Both the position numbers and the translations under genes were made by a program. The notes under the pieces are model-generated. The model had not been told where the DNA came from. It ran no database searches and saw nothing but the letters and a program-made list of their open reading frames with translations. This document shows positions 8,717 through 17,239 of a stretch of DNA of 64,000 bases, piece after piece. Source of the stretch: Neptunomonas qingdaonensis (lineage in GTDB: Bacteria; Pseudomonadota; Gammaproteobacteria; Pseudomonadales; Balneatricaceae). How positions within the stretch are numbered: position 1 is the first letter of the stretch; each line of letters starts with the position of its first letter. Location: NCBI RefSeq assembly GCF_900113275.1, contig NZ_FOOU01000009.1, positions 62,001 through 126,000 of the forward strand, written 5' to 3'.

Positions 8717-9086
8717 ACTTTCGTGTTGTTGGGCATCACTAGGCACACTGAAGCATACCTCCTGCCCGACACCATAATAGCGGAGTCTAAATAGCGGAAT
8801 AGTTCTAATCATTTTATTGATGCCGGTGGTTCATGATGACGTCAATGTTAAAGCAGAGAACTATAATGGCGGTTTAAGACGGGTAAGCCGACTTCTGGGC
8901 TGATTATTGTAGTTAGTAGTAAAACCTCGAATTTCACGATGACTACAATAACTACAAACATTTAAATACAATGAGTCAGCCCCCTTTTGTTTAAAATTTA
9001 AGCGTATTTTTAACGGCACTTAAATTTACAATCGAACTCTAACGGTGAAATAATGTTAATGAATTTGTTTTATCGGGAGATCAACT
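8717..9086. other. 370-base non-coding spacer with two inverted repeats
   Basis: I find no credible gene here. Two dyads stand out. TTATTGTAGT (8904-8913) pairs with ACTACAATAA (8942-8951). AAATTTAAG (8994-9002) pairs with CTTAAATTT (9019-9027). They lie 60-180 bases before a small orphan gene and may be operators or RNA hairpins in its leader. No -35/-10 pair is convincing. Confidence 0.4.
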
Positions 9087-9428
9087 ATGAACACTTTATC
9101 GATTGATGGCTGGTGCAAGCCCAGCGATAGCGGGAAATCTGTTCCCATTGGTATGTTTCATTTTACGGTCGATGACGCAAGCCACTTGAAAATGGAGCGC
9201 GCCGAAGAGCAACTGCAGGAGTCTCAGGAGAAGGAAATATATCTTGATGTCGATATGAATATCATTGAACTGGTAACACCTGACGGCTGCGGTAATTTAT
9301 CCGATTGCCGGCTGCGTGTTTATCTTAACCCTGAAGATAATCGTGGTCATTTCCACCTGGTTGGTCATCGCGCAAGTGATGGAGAACTCGTCTATACCAA
9401 TGCTGTTATGGTTGACCAGCTAGGTTAA
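9087..9428 (+). CDS. Small hypothetical protein
   Basis: This acidic 113-residue protein has no signal peptide and no membrane segment. I do not recognise the family. It opens MNTLSIDGWCKPSDSGKSV, has a charged middle (MERAEEQLQESQEKEIYLDV) and a beta-rich C-terminal half with two cysteines (DGCGNLSDCRLRVYLN). It ends in a GHFHLVGHRASDGELVYTN segment that looks like a folded beta domain. Its reality is supported by a CGGGAG ribosome site 8 bases before the ATG and by its codon use. A hairpin follows 34 bases after the stop. It appears to be a single-gene unit. Confidence 0.65.
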   Translation: MNTLSIDGWCKPSDSGKSVPIGMFHFTVDDASHLKMERAEEQLQESQEKEIYLDVDMNIIELVTPDGCGNLSDCRLRVYLNPEDNRGHFHLVGHRASDGELVYTNAVMVDQLG

Positions 9429-9461
9429 CAAAGAAATACATTCGGCGAACGTTGCAATTCA

Positions 9462-9499
9462 CCGGCTGCCAAAGAAGCGCCGCGGAACTGGCAGTCCGG
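9462..9499. terminator. Hairpin between converging small genes
   Basis: CCGG-CTGCCA pairs with TGGCAG-T-CCGG (one bulged T) around a 17-base loop. It lies between the convergent genes ending at 9428 and 9514. The U tract is poor, so the terminator call is tentative. Confidence 0.4.
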
Positions 9500-9513
9500 G
9501 TGGATTTTCCTTG

Positions 9514-9909
9514 TTATGAGGGTTCGCTCACCCAATGAATAATAACCTTTCTTTTTCCCCACTCTTTAGCTTTGTTGATATCTTTACCCATATAAATATC
9601 GATTTTTCGTCGCCATCGCTTATTCATTTTATCAAGTACCTTATATTTTCCCTCTAGCCCCTCTATTGAAACCTCAACGCCAGGTCTGAGCCCCTTTTTA
9701 ACGAGATCTCTTGACACCGCAATTGCCTTCATTCCGGGCTTAAGAGTATGCCCCCAGGCAGCAAGCGAAGGCGTCGAATCTGTTTCATTAGGGTGTGAAG
9801 TATATGCTGAAGCGGTAACTTCTAAAGAGGTAGTCTTATCACTACACCCAGACAAGAAATGTATCGCTAGCAAGATTATAAAATATCTAAACCTTCTCAT
9901 ATTTTTCAC
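9514..9909 (-). CDS. 3D-domain lipoprotein
   Basis: This 131-residue protein has a lipoprotein signal (RYFIILLAIHFLSGC) with lipobox LSGC and the lipidated Cys at about residue 22. The mature part is a 3D domain, the double-psi beta-barrel named for its three aspartates and found at the C-terminus of MltA and in resuscitation-type proteins. It reads VTASAYTSHPNETDSTPSLA then AWGHTLKPGMKAIAVSRDL and GKYKVLDKMNKRWRRKIDIYMG. The last part, VLDKMNKRWRRKIDIYM, is where the family has D-x-G-...-x-I-D-I/L-Y. It is probably anchored to a membrane in the periplasm and may act on peptidoglycan, but no lytic activity can be concluded. A start at the internal Met (9900) is equally possible. Confidence 0.8.
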   Translation of the reverse strand: MKNMRRFRYFIILLAIHFLSGCSDKTTSLEVTASAYTSHPNETDSTPSLAAWGHTLKPGMKAIAVSRDLVKKGLRPGVEVSIEGLEGKYKVLDKMNKRWRRKIDIYMGKDINKAKEWGKRKVIIHWVSEPS

Positions 9910-10175
9910 GCAGTTGTTTTTTCATAACAGCTTATCTATGGACTATGGCCTTCTATTTCTTTGGCGCCCCATTTGGGTTTCATGTAAAACTATCATAGGT
10001 ATTATCATTATTCCCCTTATTTAAGGACGAAGGGACTGGTTATTTTGGCCGGGTTTAACCTTCATCAGTGACCACGCAAAAGGTGGGGTTAGCCCTTCTG
10101 AATAATATTTCTGGCTTACCGATAATATGCGGACGATTTTAAGTCTTTGACTCTATTCCGATATCATCCAGGCAC

Positions 10176-10209
10176 AAAAAAGCCCCATCATTTCTGACAG
10201 GGCTTTTTT
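10176..10209 (-). terminator. Intrinsic terminator of phasin gene
   Basis: AAAAAAGCCC and GGGCTTTTTT flank a 14-base loop, forming an A/T-flanked hairpin that works on both strands. It lies 15 bases after the phasin stop. Confidence 0.8.
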
Positions 10210-10223
10210 AAAACCAGCTTAAA

Positions 10224-10601
10224 TTAAGCAGTTTTTTTAGCAGCTTTTTTAGCAGGCGCTTTAGCAGCAGGAACGACAGCGTCCTTGCTTTCAGTCAGGA
10301 TAGCCTGAACTTCAGCAAAATAAGCCTTGGTGTTTTCTGCAGATGCTTGTACTTCAGTCTGTAGAGCTTCAAGGTTGGCCTTAGCTTCTTCAGATTTTGC
10401 CGCTACAAAAGCAGTTAGCGCTTCAACGTCTTTAATTGCTGAAAGGGCTTTGAAATCTGCCTGTGCCTGAGCAATTTGCTTCTCAGCAGTCGCTTTCTGA
10501 AGCTCGAATGCCTTAGTAAAAGTTGCTGTGTTTAGTTCAATCAGCTTCTGAACAGGAGCGCCAAAAGCAGAGAAGTCAGCAGTAGGAATATTATTGAACA
10601 T
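10224..10601 (-). CDS. Phasin family protein (PHA granule-associated)
   Basis: This 125-residue protein is almost entirely helical and Ala/Glu/Lys-rich. It begins with FNNIPTADFSAFGAPVQKLIELNTATFTKAFELQ, the phasin_2-type N-terminal amphipathic region. The tail is the lysine/alanine repeat KAPAKKAAKKTA, of a kind often found on phasins of marine gammaproteobacteria. Phasins coat polyhydroxyalkanoate granules in the cytosol and control their size, so the organism is expected to store PHA. No PHA synthase or depolymerase lies in this window. A strong terminator follows. Confidence 0.88.
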   Translation of the reverse strand: MFNNIPTADFSAFGAPVQKLIELNTATFTKAFELQKATAEKQIAQAQADFKALSAIKDVEALTAFVAAKSEEAKANLEALQTEVQASAENTKAYFAEVQAILTESKDAVVPAAKAPAKKAAKKTA

Positions 10602-10783
10602 GATTTACACCCATATAAAAGTAGTTGATGGGTGAATAGTACAGCGCCTTATGCTGCAGTGCAACATTTTTTATATTTATTGCTTTATGCTTTCATTAAA
10701 TATCTAAAATTTATGGATATATATTAATAGATTTTTTTGTGCAGATGCTTAATCCAGCATACTTTCCGGTTAACCTTCACGGC

Positions 10784-11731
10784 TTAGCTTTTAACCTCTG
10801 ACTGAAATATCAATTTGAGCCCTCTTTTAATTCTACTATGGCCATTGACCATCACTATTCCCATCATCACCATGGTGGCCCCCACTATAAAGCTATCTTC
10901 AAGCGGCTCGTCCAGCAGCCATACACTGAAGACGATACCAAACAACGGCGTCATAAAAGTAAAAACGCCCAATTGTGATGCTGAATACTGGCGAAGCAGC
11001 CAGAACCACAGCAGCAAACTTCCAAACGATACCACGATTCCCTGAAACGCCAGATTGCTTAATACTGCTGTCGTCCGTGTGTACCCGGTCTGCTCCATCG
11101 CGATAGCGGCAAACAAAACAAGTATGAAACACATTATCAATTGATAAAATAAAGTTTGAGTGGCAGGCGCGTTCGCTAAGCTTGAGCTACGCACTAATAC
11201 CGTTGTAGACGCCCAGGATATAGCCGCAAGCAAAGCAAGAAAATCACCCCACAGCATATTCGTTGCTGCAGAACTTGTGTCCTGTGAATCCCTCCAGAGA
11301 AATGTCAAAGCAATACCCAAAAAAGCCGTAATGATACCTAGCCACTGTATTGAATTCAGTTGCTCTGAAGTGATTTTGAAATGTAAACATAAAGCGACAA
11401 ATATCGGGGCACTATAAAGAAAAATAACCATATGCGAAGCGCTCGTGTTGCGTAGCCCTTCACCCACAAAATAGAACTCAAGCGCAAACAGAGTTCCTGC
11501 CAGAAGCCCTGCTTTGTAGGTACTACGACTGATTAATTTTTCTTTTCTGCAAAGCATAATCATGGCAAGCAGGAACGCAGCGATACCTGACCTCAATGCT
11601 ATCTGTAAGACTGGCGACATGTCAGTTGCTACTGCTTTTACAAAGACCTGCTGTACGCCCCAGATTAAACTGACGAACGTAATTATTCCAATCGCCATAC
11701 CATCAATGTCTTTACGTGCGCTCATAAACAA
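10784..11731 (-). CDS. DMT-family transporter (EamA domains)
   Basis: This 315-residue inner-membrane protein has about ten hydrophobic helices arranged as two EamA repeats. The first opens IGIITFVSLIWGVQQVFVKA; the second opens LLAAISWASTTVLVRSSS, the small-residue-rich motif that starts each repeat. The end is a basic cytosolic tail. EamA proteins export or import amino acids and other metabolites. The start overlaps the end of the upstream MFS gene by 10 bases, and both are divergent from a LysR gene, so the pair is likely one LysR-controlled efflux unit. The substrate is unknown. Confidence 0.88.
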   Translation of the reverse strand: MFMSARKDIDGMAIGIITFVSLIWGVQQVFVKAVATDMSPVLQIALRSGIAAFLLAMIMLCRKEKLISRSTYKAGLLAGTLFALEFYFVGEGLRNTSASHMVIFLYSAPIFVALCLHFKITSEQLNSIQWLGIITAFLGIALTFLWRDSQDTSSAATNMLWGDFLALLAAISWASTTVLVRSSSLANAPATQTLFYQLIMCFILVLFAAIAMEQTGYTRTTAVLSNLAFQGIVVSFGSLLLWFWLLRQYSASQLGVFTFMTPLFGIVFSVWLLDEPLEDSFIVGATMVMMGIVMVNGHSRIKRGLKLIFQSEVKS

Positions 11732-12933
11732 CGCGCTTTTCTTAACAAAAGTGTGGACTGCTTTTCAAGCAAGCTTTTCTCAACGCTTAACAGCTTAAGC
11801 AGAAGAACAACGCCAATCATCACCACAGCGGCAGATAGGTATAGCCCAATATCATAGTTGCCAAAAGCTTCGGCAAGATATCCGGTAGGTACAGGTGCAA
11901 TGATTTGTGCAGCACCATAAGCCAATGTCATTGTGCCCATGAACTTAGCCGGGTTGCTTGGATAAAACTTGCCCGCCATCGTCAATACCAGACTGACACA
12001 AGCGATAAAAGTACCACCAAACAGCAGCGCACTTAATATAACAACAGGTAAAGTGTCATTTATGGCAGGGAGAATAATTCCTATCGCTTGTAGGATATAG
12101 GCGGCTAATAACGCTCTGAGATAACCAATACTTCTCGCGATTCTATCCCATAAAAGAGCTGCCGGTGTAGCCGCTAATCCAACCAGCAGAAAAGCCAATC
12201 CCCCCTGTCCTTGCAAGCCTTCAGCACCCTCTACAATATCCACAATAAAGGTGGAGCTGACGACATAACCATAACCTGCACAAAAATAGGCTAACAACAT
12301 TATCGATGTGAAAGCTTTACCTGGAGGGTTATCTTTTGCAGCAACCCCTGCCTGACCTGCGGCAGAAGGGTGGGGCATCCATAGCCATGCCGGAATGGCG
12401 ACTACCGCCGCCATCACAGCTAAAGCCAGCCACTGTTGCTGCCAGTCGGCTGATATAGTCAGCATACCTTCTACGAGTAATGATGTAACAATGATGCTTA
12501 CTCCGGCACCAGAAAAGTGAATACCTAATTCAGCACGGTGATTATTACTAACCAACCATTTTAATATCAGGCCTGAGGCAATAATCAAACCTCCTGAGGC
12601 ACAGATTCCGGCAATAAATCGCAGCACAGCCCAAGTAACCATATCAGAAGTCACCACCATCGCGGCTGAGGTGACAACGCTCAAAATAAGATAAAGCCGG
12701 TGCAAGTTGTACTTGTAGTTCAGGTTGTGCATGCTGGCAGCAAGCAGCACTCCTAACATATAGCCCATAAAGTTAGTGGTAGCTAACCAGCCTCCACCGG
12801 ACTCCGTCAGGCCAGCACTTTCCTGCATTATGGGCAATAACAAACTATAGGAGAAACGTGCGACACCAACGGTCACAATTAAACTGCAGATACCTGCAAA
12901 ATACACACGGCTTTTTGTCAGCTGCGTTAACAT
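11722..12933 (-). CDS. MFS transporter, YbfB/YjiJ type
   Basis: This 403-residue protein has about twelve transmembrane segments. It starts LTKSRVYFAGICSLIVTVGVARFSYSLLLPIMQE, in which GVARFSYSLLLP is characteristic of the YbfB/YjiJ branch of the major facilitator superfamily. It also carries the ATTNFMGYMLGVLLA helix 2. I chose the ATG at 12933 because AAGGTGAAACC precedes it; a longer reading to 12960 has no site. It overlaps the downstream EamA gene and faces the LysR gene across about 100 bases. Substrates of this branch are not known. Confidence 0.88.
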   Translation of the reverse strand: MLTQLTKSRVYFAGICSLIVTVGVARFSYSLLLPIMQESAGLTESGGGWLATTNFMGYMLGVLLAASMHNLNYKYNLHRLYLILSVVTSAAMVVTSDMVTWAVLRFIAGICASGGLIIASGLILKWLVSNNHRAELGIHFSGAGVSIIVTSLLVEGMLTISADWQQQWLALAVMAAVVAIPAWLWMPHPSAAGQAGVAAKDNPPGKAFTSIMLLAYFCAGYGYVVSSTFIVDIVEGAEGLQGQGGLAFLLVGLAATPAALLWDRIARSIGYLRALLAAYILQAIGIILPAINDTLPVVILSALLFGGTFIACVSLVLTMAGKFYPSNPAKFMGTMTLAYGAAQIIAPVPTGYLAEAFGNYDIGLYLSAAVVMIGVVLLLKLLSVEKSLLEKQSTLLLRKARCL

Positions 12934-13036
12934 GGTTTCACCTTGTTGTTGAAAGATCATTATCCAACTCTACTCTGCCCTGCTAAGATTAAAAATTGAA
13001 TCATTTAGAACCAAAGCTTCTGATTATGAGAACTAT

Positions 13037-13870
13037 ATGGAAATTTTGACACTGAAGACTTTTAAGGCGATTGTTGATGAAGGAGGTATTAAAGGCGCTG
13101 CTGATAAGCTACATACGGTCCAGTCCAACATCACCAACCGAATTAAAAAGCTAGAAAGGGAACTGGATACAAAGCTTTTTATTATAGTCGGAAGAAAGCT
13201 ACAGCTAACACCAAGTGGCCAGCAGCTTTGTGAGTATGCCAATCAGATTCTACAGTTAGAATATCAGGCAACGTCCGCCATTTTACGTGATAAGGGTAGT
13301 TATGAATTAAGAGTCGGCATGCCAGAAACATTTGCTGCCGTACATATGCCTCTGGCACTCAAACAACTTAAACAGAATCATCCGCAGATTCGAACGAAAA
13401 TTTATACTGATACCAGCGACAGGCTAGTATTTGCTGTCCTGGATAACAAAGTTGACTGTGCAGCCTTGGGTAATGCCCCTACACATGAAAACCTTGTTGT
13501 CATACCTATATTACAAGAAGAACTGGTACTAGTGACGCCTTTGGAGAGCGATTATGATCCGGTATTGTTTGTCCGGGATGAAGGTTGTGGCTACAGAAAA
13601 TGCGCTCTTACCTGGAAGCAGGAAGCGGGTCACGCTAGTGACAATCTAATGGTCATGAGCAGTGCTGATGGTGTTTTAGGCTGTATCTCTGCAGGGTTGG
13701 GCTACACCATTATTGGTAAAAATATGGTGGTTGGTAGCCGCTATGAGAAGTCCCTTGTTATGACGCCAGTTTGCCATGGCCAAAAACATGTTCAGTTATC
13801 AATTGTCTATCGCAAAGACAGTCCATTAGAGGCAGGAACACTCACCCTTGCAAAGCTTTTAACTAAGTAA
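13037..13870 (+). CDS. LysR-family transcriptional regulator
   Basis: This 277-residue protein has a typical LysR N-terminal winged helix-turn-helix (EILTLKTFKAIVDEGGIKGA then ADKLHTVQSNITNRIKKLER and ELDTKLFIIVGRKLQLTP). The effector domain has the periplasmic-binding fold (about residues 90-277). It diverges from the MFS-EamA pair, the classical arrangement for a regulator controlling its neighbours from the shared 100-base promoter region. A T-rich/A-rich dyad suitable for LysR lies in that gap, but I cannot fix an exact T-N11-A site. The effector is unknown. The domain is on the short side for LysR proteins (usually about 300), but nothing essential appears missing. Confidence 0.9.
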   Translation: MEILTLKTFKAIVDEGGIKGAADKLHTVQSNITNRIKKLERELDTKLFIIVGRKLQLTPSGQQLCEYANQILQLEYQATSAILRDKGSYELRVGMPETFAAVHMPLALKQLKQNHPQIRTKIYTDTSDRLVFAVLDNKVDCAALGNAPTHENLVVIPILQEELVLVTPLESDYDPVLFVRDEGCGYRKCALTWKQEAGHASDNLMVMSSADGVLGCISAGLGYTIIGKNMVVGSRYEKSLVMTPVCHGQKHVQLSIVYRKDSPLEAGTLTLAKLLTK

Positions 13871-14036
13871 TTGTGCTATTTTCGACAGACTCTTTGTCTA
13901 AGATAGCGTCTTGTGTTTATCCATTGAGTCCACAGCACAAAGCAGACAATTAATCACGGATATTGCAAATTCTGTAGGCATTTAGCGGCAATATACAAGC
14001 GTAATAACTGGCTTCACGTCCCTACTTCGACGCTAG

Positions 14037-14333
14037 CTATTTGAGCGGAAAACAATATTCACGGCTGATTTGTGCGACCTGAACACTGTAAGATTCATAC
14101 CAGTGCTTACGCCCCAGTTGTTGCGCGATCTGATGTTCGGCATGTGATTTCCAATCTCTGATGCTCGCTTCGTCTGGCCAGTACGAGAGTGCAATCTCAT
14201 TGTTGCCTTCGCTAACGGCAGCAAACTCTATGCAGCCAAATTGTTTAATTGCCAACTCACGCATTCGGTTTGCCACGATAAAATATTCTTCGTCCAGTTC
14301 CCGTGTTTTTGCACGGAAGATCACAACATACAT
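14037..14333 (-). CDS. Antibiotic biosynthesis monooxygenase (ABM) domain protein
   Basis: This 98-residue protein is a single ABM (dimeric alpha-beta barrel) domain. It begins MYVVIFRAKTRELDEEYFIVANRM, has GCIEFAAVSEGNNEIALSYW in the middle, and DEASIRDWKSHAEHQIAQQLGR near the end, the W-x-x-H-x-x-H/A-x-x-A pattern of this fold. Members include small quinol monooxygenases and haem-degrading enzymes. No residue here decides between them. The ATG at 14333 gives the conserved N-terminus; the longer reading adds 17 unrelated residues. It is a single-gene unit. Confidence 0.85.
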   Translation of the reverse strand: MYVVIFRAKTRELDEEYFIVANRMRELAIKQFGCIEFAAVSEGNNEIALSYWPDEASIRDWKSHAEHQIAQQLGRKHWYESYSVQVAQISREYCFPLK

Positions 14334-14430
14334 AATTACACTCACTCTAAAAAAATCCAGGCCAGCTTGAACTACTAGTTTCAACTACTAACTTCAACAA
14401 AAAGGTCAAATGTAACTCATCTCAATCAGC

Positions 14431-14482
14431 TTTAAGAGCATAGGTTTAAGAGAAGTAGGTTTAAGAGCAATAGATTTAAGAC
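14431..14482. repeat. Four degenerate tandem copies of TTTAAGAG(C/A)A-TAGG
   Basis: Within the 355-base gene-free stretch 14334-14688, about four head-to-tail copies of a 14-15-base unit starting TTTAAGA occur. Further towards dsbB the sequence becomes a run of loosely repeated CTGCCCTA/GCTCT-type words. I see no gene in the stretch. The dsbB promoter must lie in it, but no consensus promoter is clear. Confidence 0.6.
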
Positions 14483-14688
14483 CAGCCGCCTAAAGAAATG
14501 ATCGCTAGGGGTATATTATCTTTCACCTGCAATTTTGTATCTGCTAAACTTTATTGTTTTTCAGAACTGTTAATTTATAGCTCTGAATGAATAGCTCTAA
14601 ACACACTGACCTAATGACACTACTCTAACTGCACTGCCCTACATATACTGCCCTAAATACTCAGCTCTCTAAAAGGACCCCTATATCC

Positions 14689-15192
14689 ATGTTTTCGACA
14701 CTTGCCTGTATTAATCGCTCTTGTTATTTTTGGATCGCGATGATTGTTACCTGCTTATGCATGGAGTCTATAGCGCTTTATTACCAGTATGCTCTGGATT
14801 ATGGCCCTTGCGTACTGTGTGTTCAGATCCGTGCCTGGGTGTTAGGACTCTTAGTTGTCTCTGTTTTCGGCTTGCTGGTACGTAAAAATAAACTAACCTT
14901 GATGATAGCCAATCTGATTACCCTATTTTTTGCAGCAGGAATGCTGGAACGTTCCTATACAACACTCGGGATCGAACGCGGTTTTATAGAAGGTAGCTGC
15001 ACCCTGAATTCTGGATTTCCTTCCTGGCTGGCGTTGGATAAATGGCTGCCGAGTGTATTTGAACCCTGGGAAGCCTGTGGTTATACCCCTGAGCTTTTGT
15101 TTGGCGTTACGATGGCAGAAGGCCTTATTTTATTGGCCGCGGGCTGGGCCATTATTATGCTGCTTATGCTGATCAGCAGTGTGAAAAAATAA
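14689..15192 (+). CDS. dsbB: Disulfide bond formation protein B
   Basis: DsbB reoxidises DsbA in the periplasm and passes the electrons to membrane quinone. The 167-residue protein has four transmembrane helices. Its redox cysteines are at the same numbers as in E. coli DsbB: C41-x-x-C44 (PCVLCVQIRAW) in the first periplasmic loop, and C104 and C130 (GSCTLNSGFPSWL and WEACGYTPE) in the second. The Arg that follows the CxxC pair (R48) matches the quinone-interacting arginine of the family. A ribosome site AAAGGA lies about 10 bases before the ATG. No dsbA is nearby. Confidence 0.94.
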   Translation: MFSTLACINRSCYFWIAMIVTCLCMESIALYYQYALDYGPCVLCVQIRAWVLGLLVVSVFGLLVRKNKLTLMIANLITLFFAAGMLERSYTTLGIERGFIEGSCTLNSGFPSWLALDKWLPSVFEPWEACGYTPELLFGVTMAEGLILLAAGWAIIMLLMLISSVKK

Positions 15193-15470
15193 CGTTTATT
15201 GATTTCTGATTAAGCGCGCCTCCCCTCACACCACACCTCACAGCCCCATATTGTGAGGGGAGTTGTGATGAGAGTTGTGATGGGAAGCAGAAATCTATTC
15301 AACTTTCCCTAATAAGCCCTAATAAGCGTGCGATTAATGTTGATTGGCTTGGCGAGTCTTAATCGAAGACGTCAAATTTCCAGTAAAGCCAATAGCAATG
15401 ATCTGGCCCAATTAAACGCATCAACGCAGGCTTAAAGCTTTATAAACGGAATCTTAAGCAGTCAATTTTA
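15193..15470. other. Gene-free spacer with inverted repeat, dsbB to hydrogenase operon
   Basis: No gene is visible between dsbB and the hydrogenase operon (15193-15602). CTCCCCTCACA (15220-15230) and TGTGAGGGGAG (15252-15262) form a perfect 11-bp dyad just after dsbB; it lacks a U tract, so terminator is uncertain. ATTGGCTT (15343-15350) and AAGCCAAT (15386-15393) form a second, weaker dyad upstream of the promoter described next. There is no good FNR box (TTGAT-N4-ATCAA). Confidence 0.45.
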
Positions 15471-15499
15471 TTGACACTGAAATTGTTAAGCGTTATTAA
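15471..15499 (+). promoter_or_regulatory. Candidate sigma-70 promoter of hydrogenase operon
   Basis: A perfect -35 TTGACA (15471-15476) is followed after exactly 17 bases by TATTAA (15494-15499), a 4/6 match to TATAAT. It lies about 100-125 bases before the candidate starts of the first operon gene. It is the best promoter match in the spacer. Confidence 0.5.
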
Positions 15500-15602
15500 A
15501 TTAACTATCTGCCAATCAAAAACCGCGCCACTTTGTCATTGTTTTCTTTAACGCAGACCAAGCACAGGCGGCAGACATACGTTAGAAAAACACATTTACA
15601 AT

Positions 15603-16760
15603 GTGCGTAAATGGACGTTTGCAATGAAAGCCCGAAGCGCAACATCCTTTATTCTGCCATCAGACAAGCTAAATAGCTTGATTCACAGCCTGCAACAAGC
15701 GGGGTATCAGGTTGTCGGCCCGGTCATTGTTGATCAGGCCATTATTTACGATCAGATCAAATCAGCAGATGATCTCCCGCAGGGCTGGACGGATGAGCAG
15801 GAAGCCGGTCGTTACCGTCTCAAGCGCCGACAAGACGCTGCGTATTTTGGCTTTAACGTCGGCCCAAACTCCTGGAAAAAATACCTGCAACTGCCTCGCC
15901 GACAGGTCTGGCAAGCGCACAAAACAGCCGACGGCATCGAGATTGAGCCGGTCAATGCTGCCATCACCCCACTTGCATTTTTGGGTGTTCGTAGCTGTGA
16001 GCTACATGCAATAGCTATACAGGATCGCGTCTTTCTTTCGGGCGAATATCATAATGAAGATTATAAACAGCGTCGCCAATCGATTTTCACAGTCGCGGTC
16101 AACTGTACCCAGGCAGCCGCTACCTGTTTTTGTACATCAATGAATACCGGGCCAGCCGTATCCTTGCCGTGCGATTTGGAAATCACCGAAATCATTAACG
16201 ATAACGAGCATTATTTTCTATTACGCAGCGGATCAGAAAAAGGCCAGCTAATCCTGCAGCAGCTGCCAGTTACTCCTGCAACCTCAGCCCACCAGCAGCA
16301 AGAAAAAACAGCCATAAACCAGGCAGAAAAGCAGATGTCAGTTGGCCCCAGAGTATTTGACAGTAGCGACCTACAGGCACTGCTATACCGCAATTATGAA
16401 AATCCTCTTTGGAGTGATATTGCACAGCGCTGCCTGTCCTGTGCCAATTGCACCATGGTTTGCCCCACATGCTTTTGCTCATCCGTTGAAGACACTACTG
16501 ATCTGAGCGGTGATCACGCGGAACGATGGGAGCAGTGGGATTCCTGCTTTACCGCTGACTTCAGTTATATCCATGGCGGTTCAGTTCGTCCCGACACGCG
16601 TTCACGCTACCGCCAGTGGATGACTCACAAGCTGGCAACCTGGCATGAGCAGTTCAATACCTCCGGCTGCGTCGGTTGTGGCCGTTGCATAGCCTGGTGC
16701 CCGGTTGGCATCGACATTACAGAAGAGATTGTGCGCTTCCAGGAGTCTGACACCCCATGA
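15603..16760 (+). CDS. hydB: [NiFe]-hydrogenase group 3b beta subunit, 4Fe-4S dicluster protein
   Basis: This is the electron-transfer beta subunit of a cytosolic NAD(P)-linked sulfhydrogenase-type enzyme. It is related to AsrA of anaerobic sulfite reductase. The 385-residue protein carries two C-terminal ferredoxin-like motifs: [16 protein letters not shown] (about 279-294) and [15 protein letters not shown] (about 356-370). There is also a Cys-rich central segment ([18 protein letters not shown]). The start is uncertain: GTG at 15603 or ATG at 15624 (MKARSATSF), neither with a strong ribosome site. The latter matches family N-termini better. It opens a run of eleven mostly overlapping genes; its TGA overlaps the next ATG. 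It should relay electrons between the small-subunit clusters and the FAD subunit. Confidence 0.9.
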   Translation: MRKWTFAMKARSATSFILPSDKLNSLIHSLQQAGYQVVGPVIVDQAIIYDQIKSADDLPQGWTDEQEAGRYRLKRRQDAAYFGFNVGPNSWKKYLQLPRRQVWQAHKTADGIEIEPVNAAITPLAFLGVRSCELHAIAIQDRVFLSGEYHNEDYKQRRQSIFTVAVNCTQAAATCFCTSMNTGPAVSLPCDLEITEIINDNEHYFLLRSGSEKGQLILQQLPVTPATSAHQQQEKTAINQAEKQMSVGPRVFDSSDLQALLYRNYENPLWSDIAQRCLSCANCTMVCPTCFCSSVEDTTDLSGDHAERWEQWDSCFTADFSYIHGGSVRPDTRSRYRQWMTHKLATWHEQFNTSGCVGCGRCIAWCPVGIDITEEIVRFQESDTP

Positions 16761-17239
16761 AAACTATTGCGGCCCTATTGCACGAGCACCCCTTCTTTGC
16801 GGGTATGAAAGATGAATATATCCAGTTAATCGCTGGCTGTGCGGTTAATCACATATTTAACCAAGGGGAATACATCGCCAAAGAAAGTGATGCAGCCGAC
16901 TATTTCTACCTGATTCGAAACGGCCGTGTTTCAATCGAGACATCCCAGCCTAATTACGGCGCTGTCATCCTGCAAACACTACAGGATGGTGATATTTGTG
17001 GCTGGTCGTGGCTGTTCCCTCCCCACTGCTGGACTTTTGATGCTAAAGCGCAGACAAAAGTTCATACCATTAAATTAGACGGGCGTTGCCTGCGCGGTAA
17101 ATGTGCTGATGACACCCAGCTCGGCTTTGATCTGATGCAGCGTTTTGCGCGCATTATGACCGAACGCTTACAAGCGACACGCTTGCAACTACTGAATATT
17201 TACGGCCGCCCTGAAAATAATAAGGATCAGGAAATATGA
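16757..17239 (+). CDS. Cyclic-nucleotide-binding-fold (Crp-like) protein without HTH, inside hydrogenase operon
   Basis: This 160-residue protein is a single cNMP-binding domain: [49 protein letters not shown], then [15 protein letters not shown] and the C-helix ending LQLLNIYG. It ends there, so the helix-turn-helix of Crp/Fnr regulators is absent. In the phosphate-binding cassette the usual G-E-x-A-L-L...R-x-A is replaced by [17 protein letters not shown]. The Arg that contacts the cyclic phosphate is not present, and a Cys sits where related proteins, as I recall them, have Arg. It overlaps both neighbours by ATGA. It may sense a ligand or redox state and modulate the enzyme directly, or act as a structural partner; both are inference. 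Confidence 0.85.
   Translation: MKTIAALLHEHPFFAGMKDEYIQLIAGCAVNHIFNQGEYIAKESDAADYFYLIRNGRVSIETSQPNYGAVILQTLQDGDICGWSWLFPPHCWTFDAKAQTKVHTIKLDGRCLRGKCADDTQLGFDLMQRFARIMTERLQATRLQLLNIYGRPENNKDQEI

Noticed and set aside
15220-15262. FNR or other anaerobic regulator site upstream of the hydrogenase operon
   Set aside because: The dyad CTCCCCTCACA/TGTGAGGGGAG does not match FNR, ArcA or NarL consensus; kept only as an unassigned dyad.
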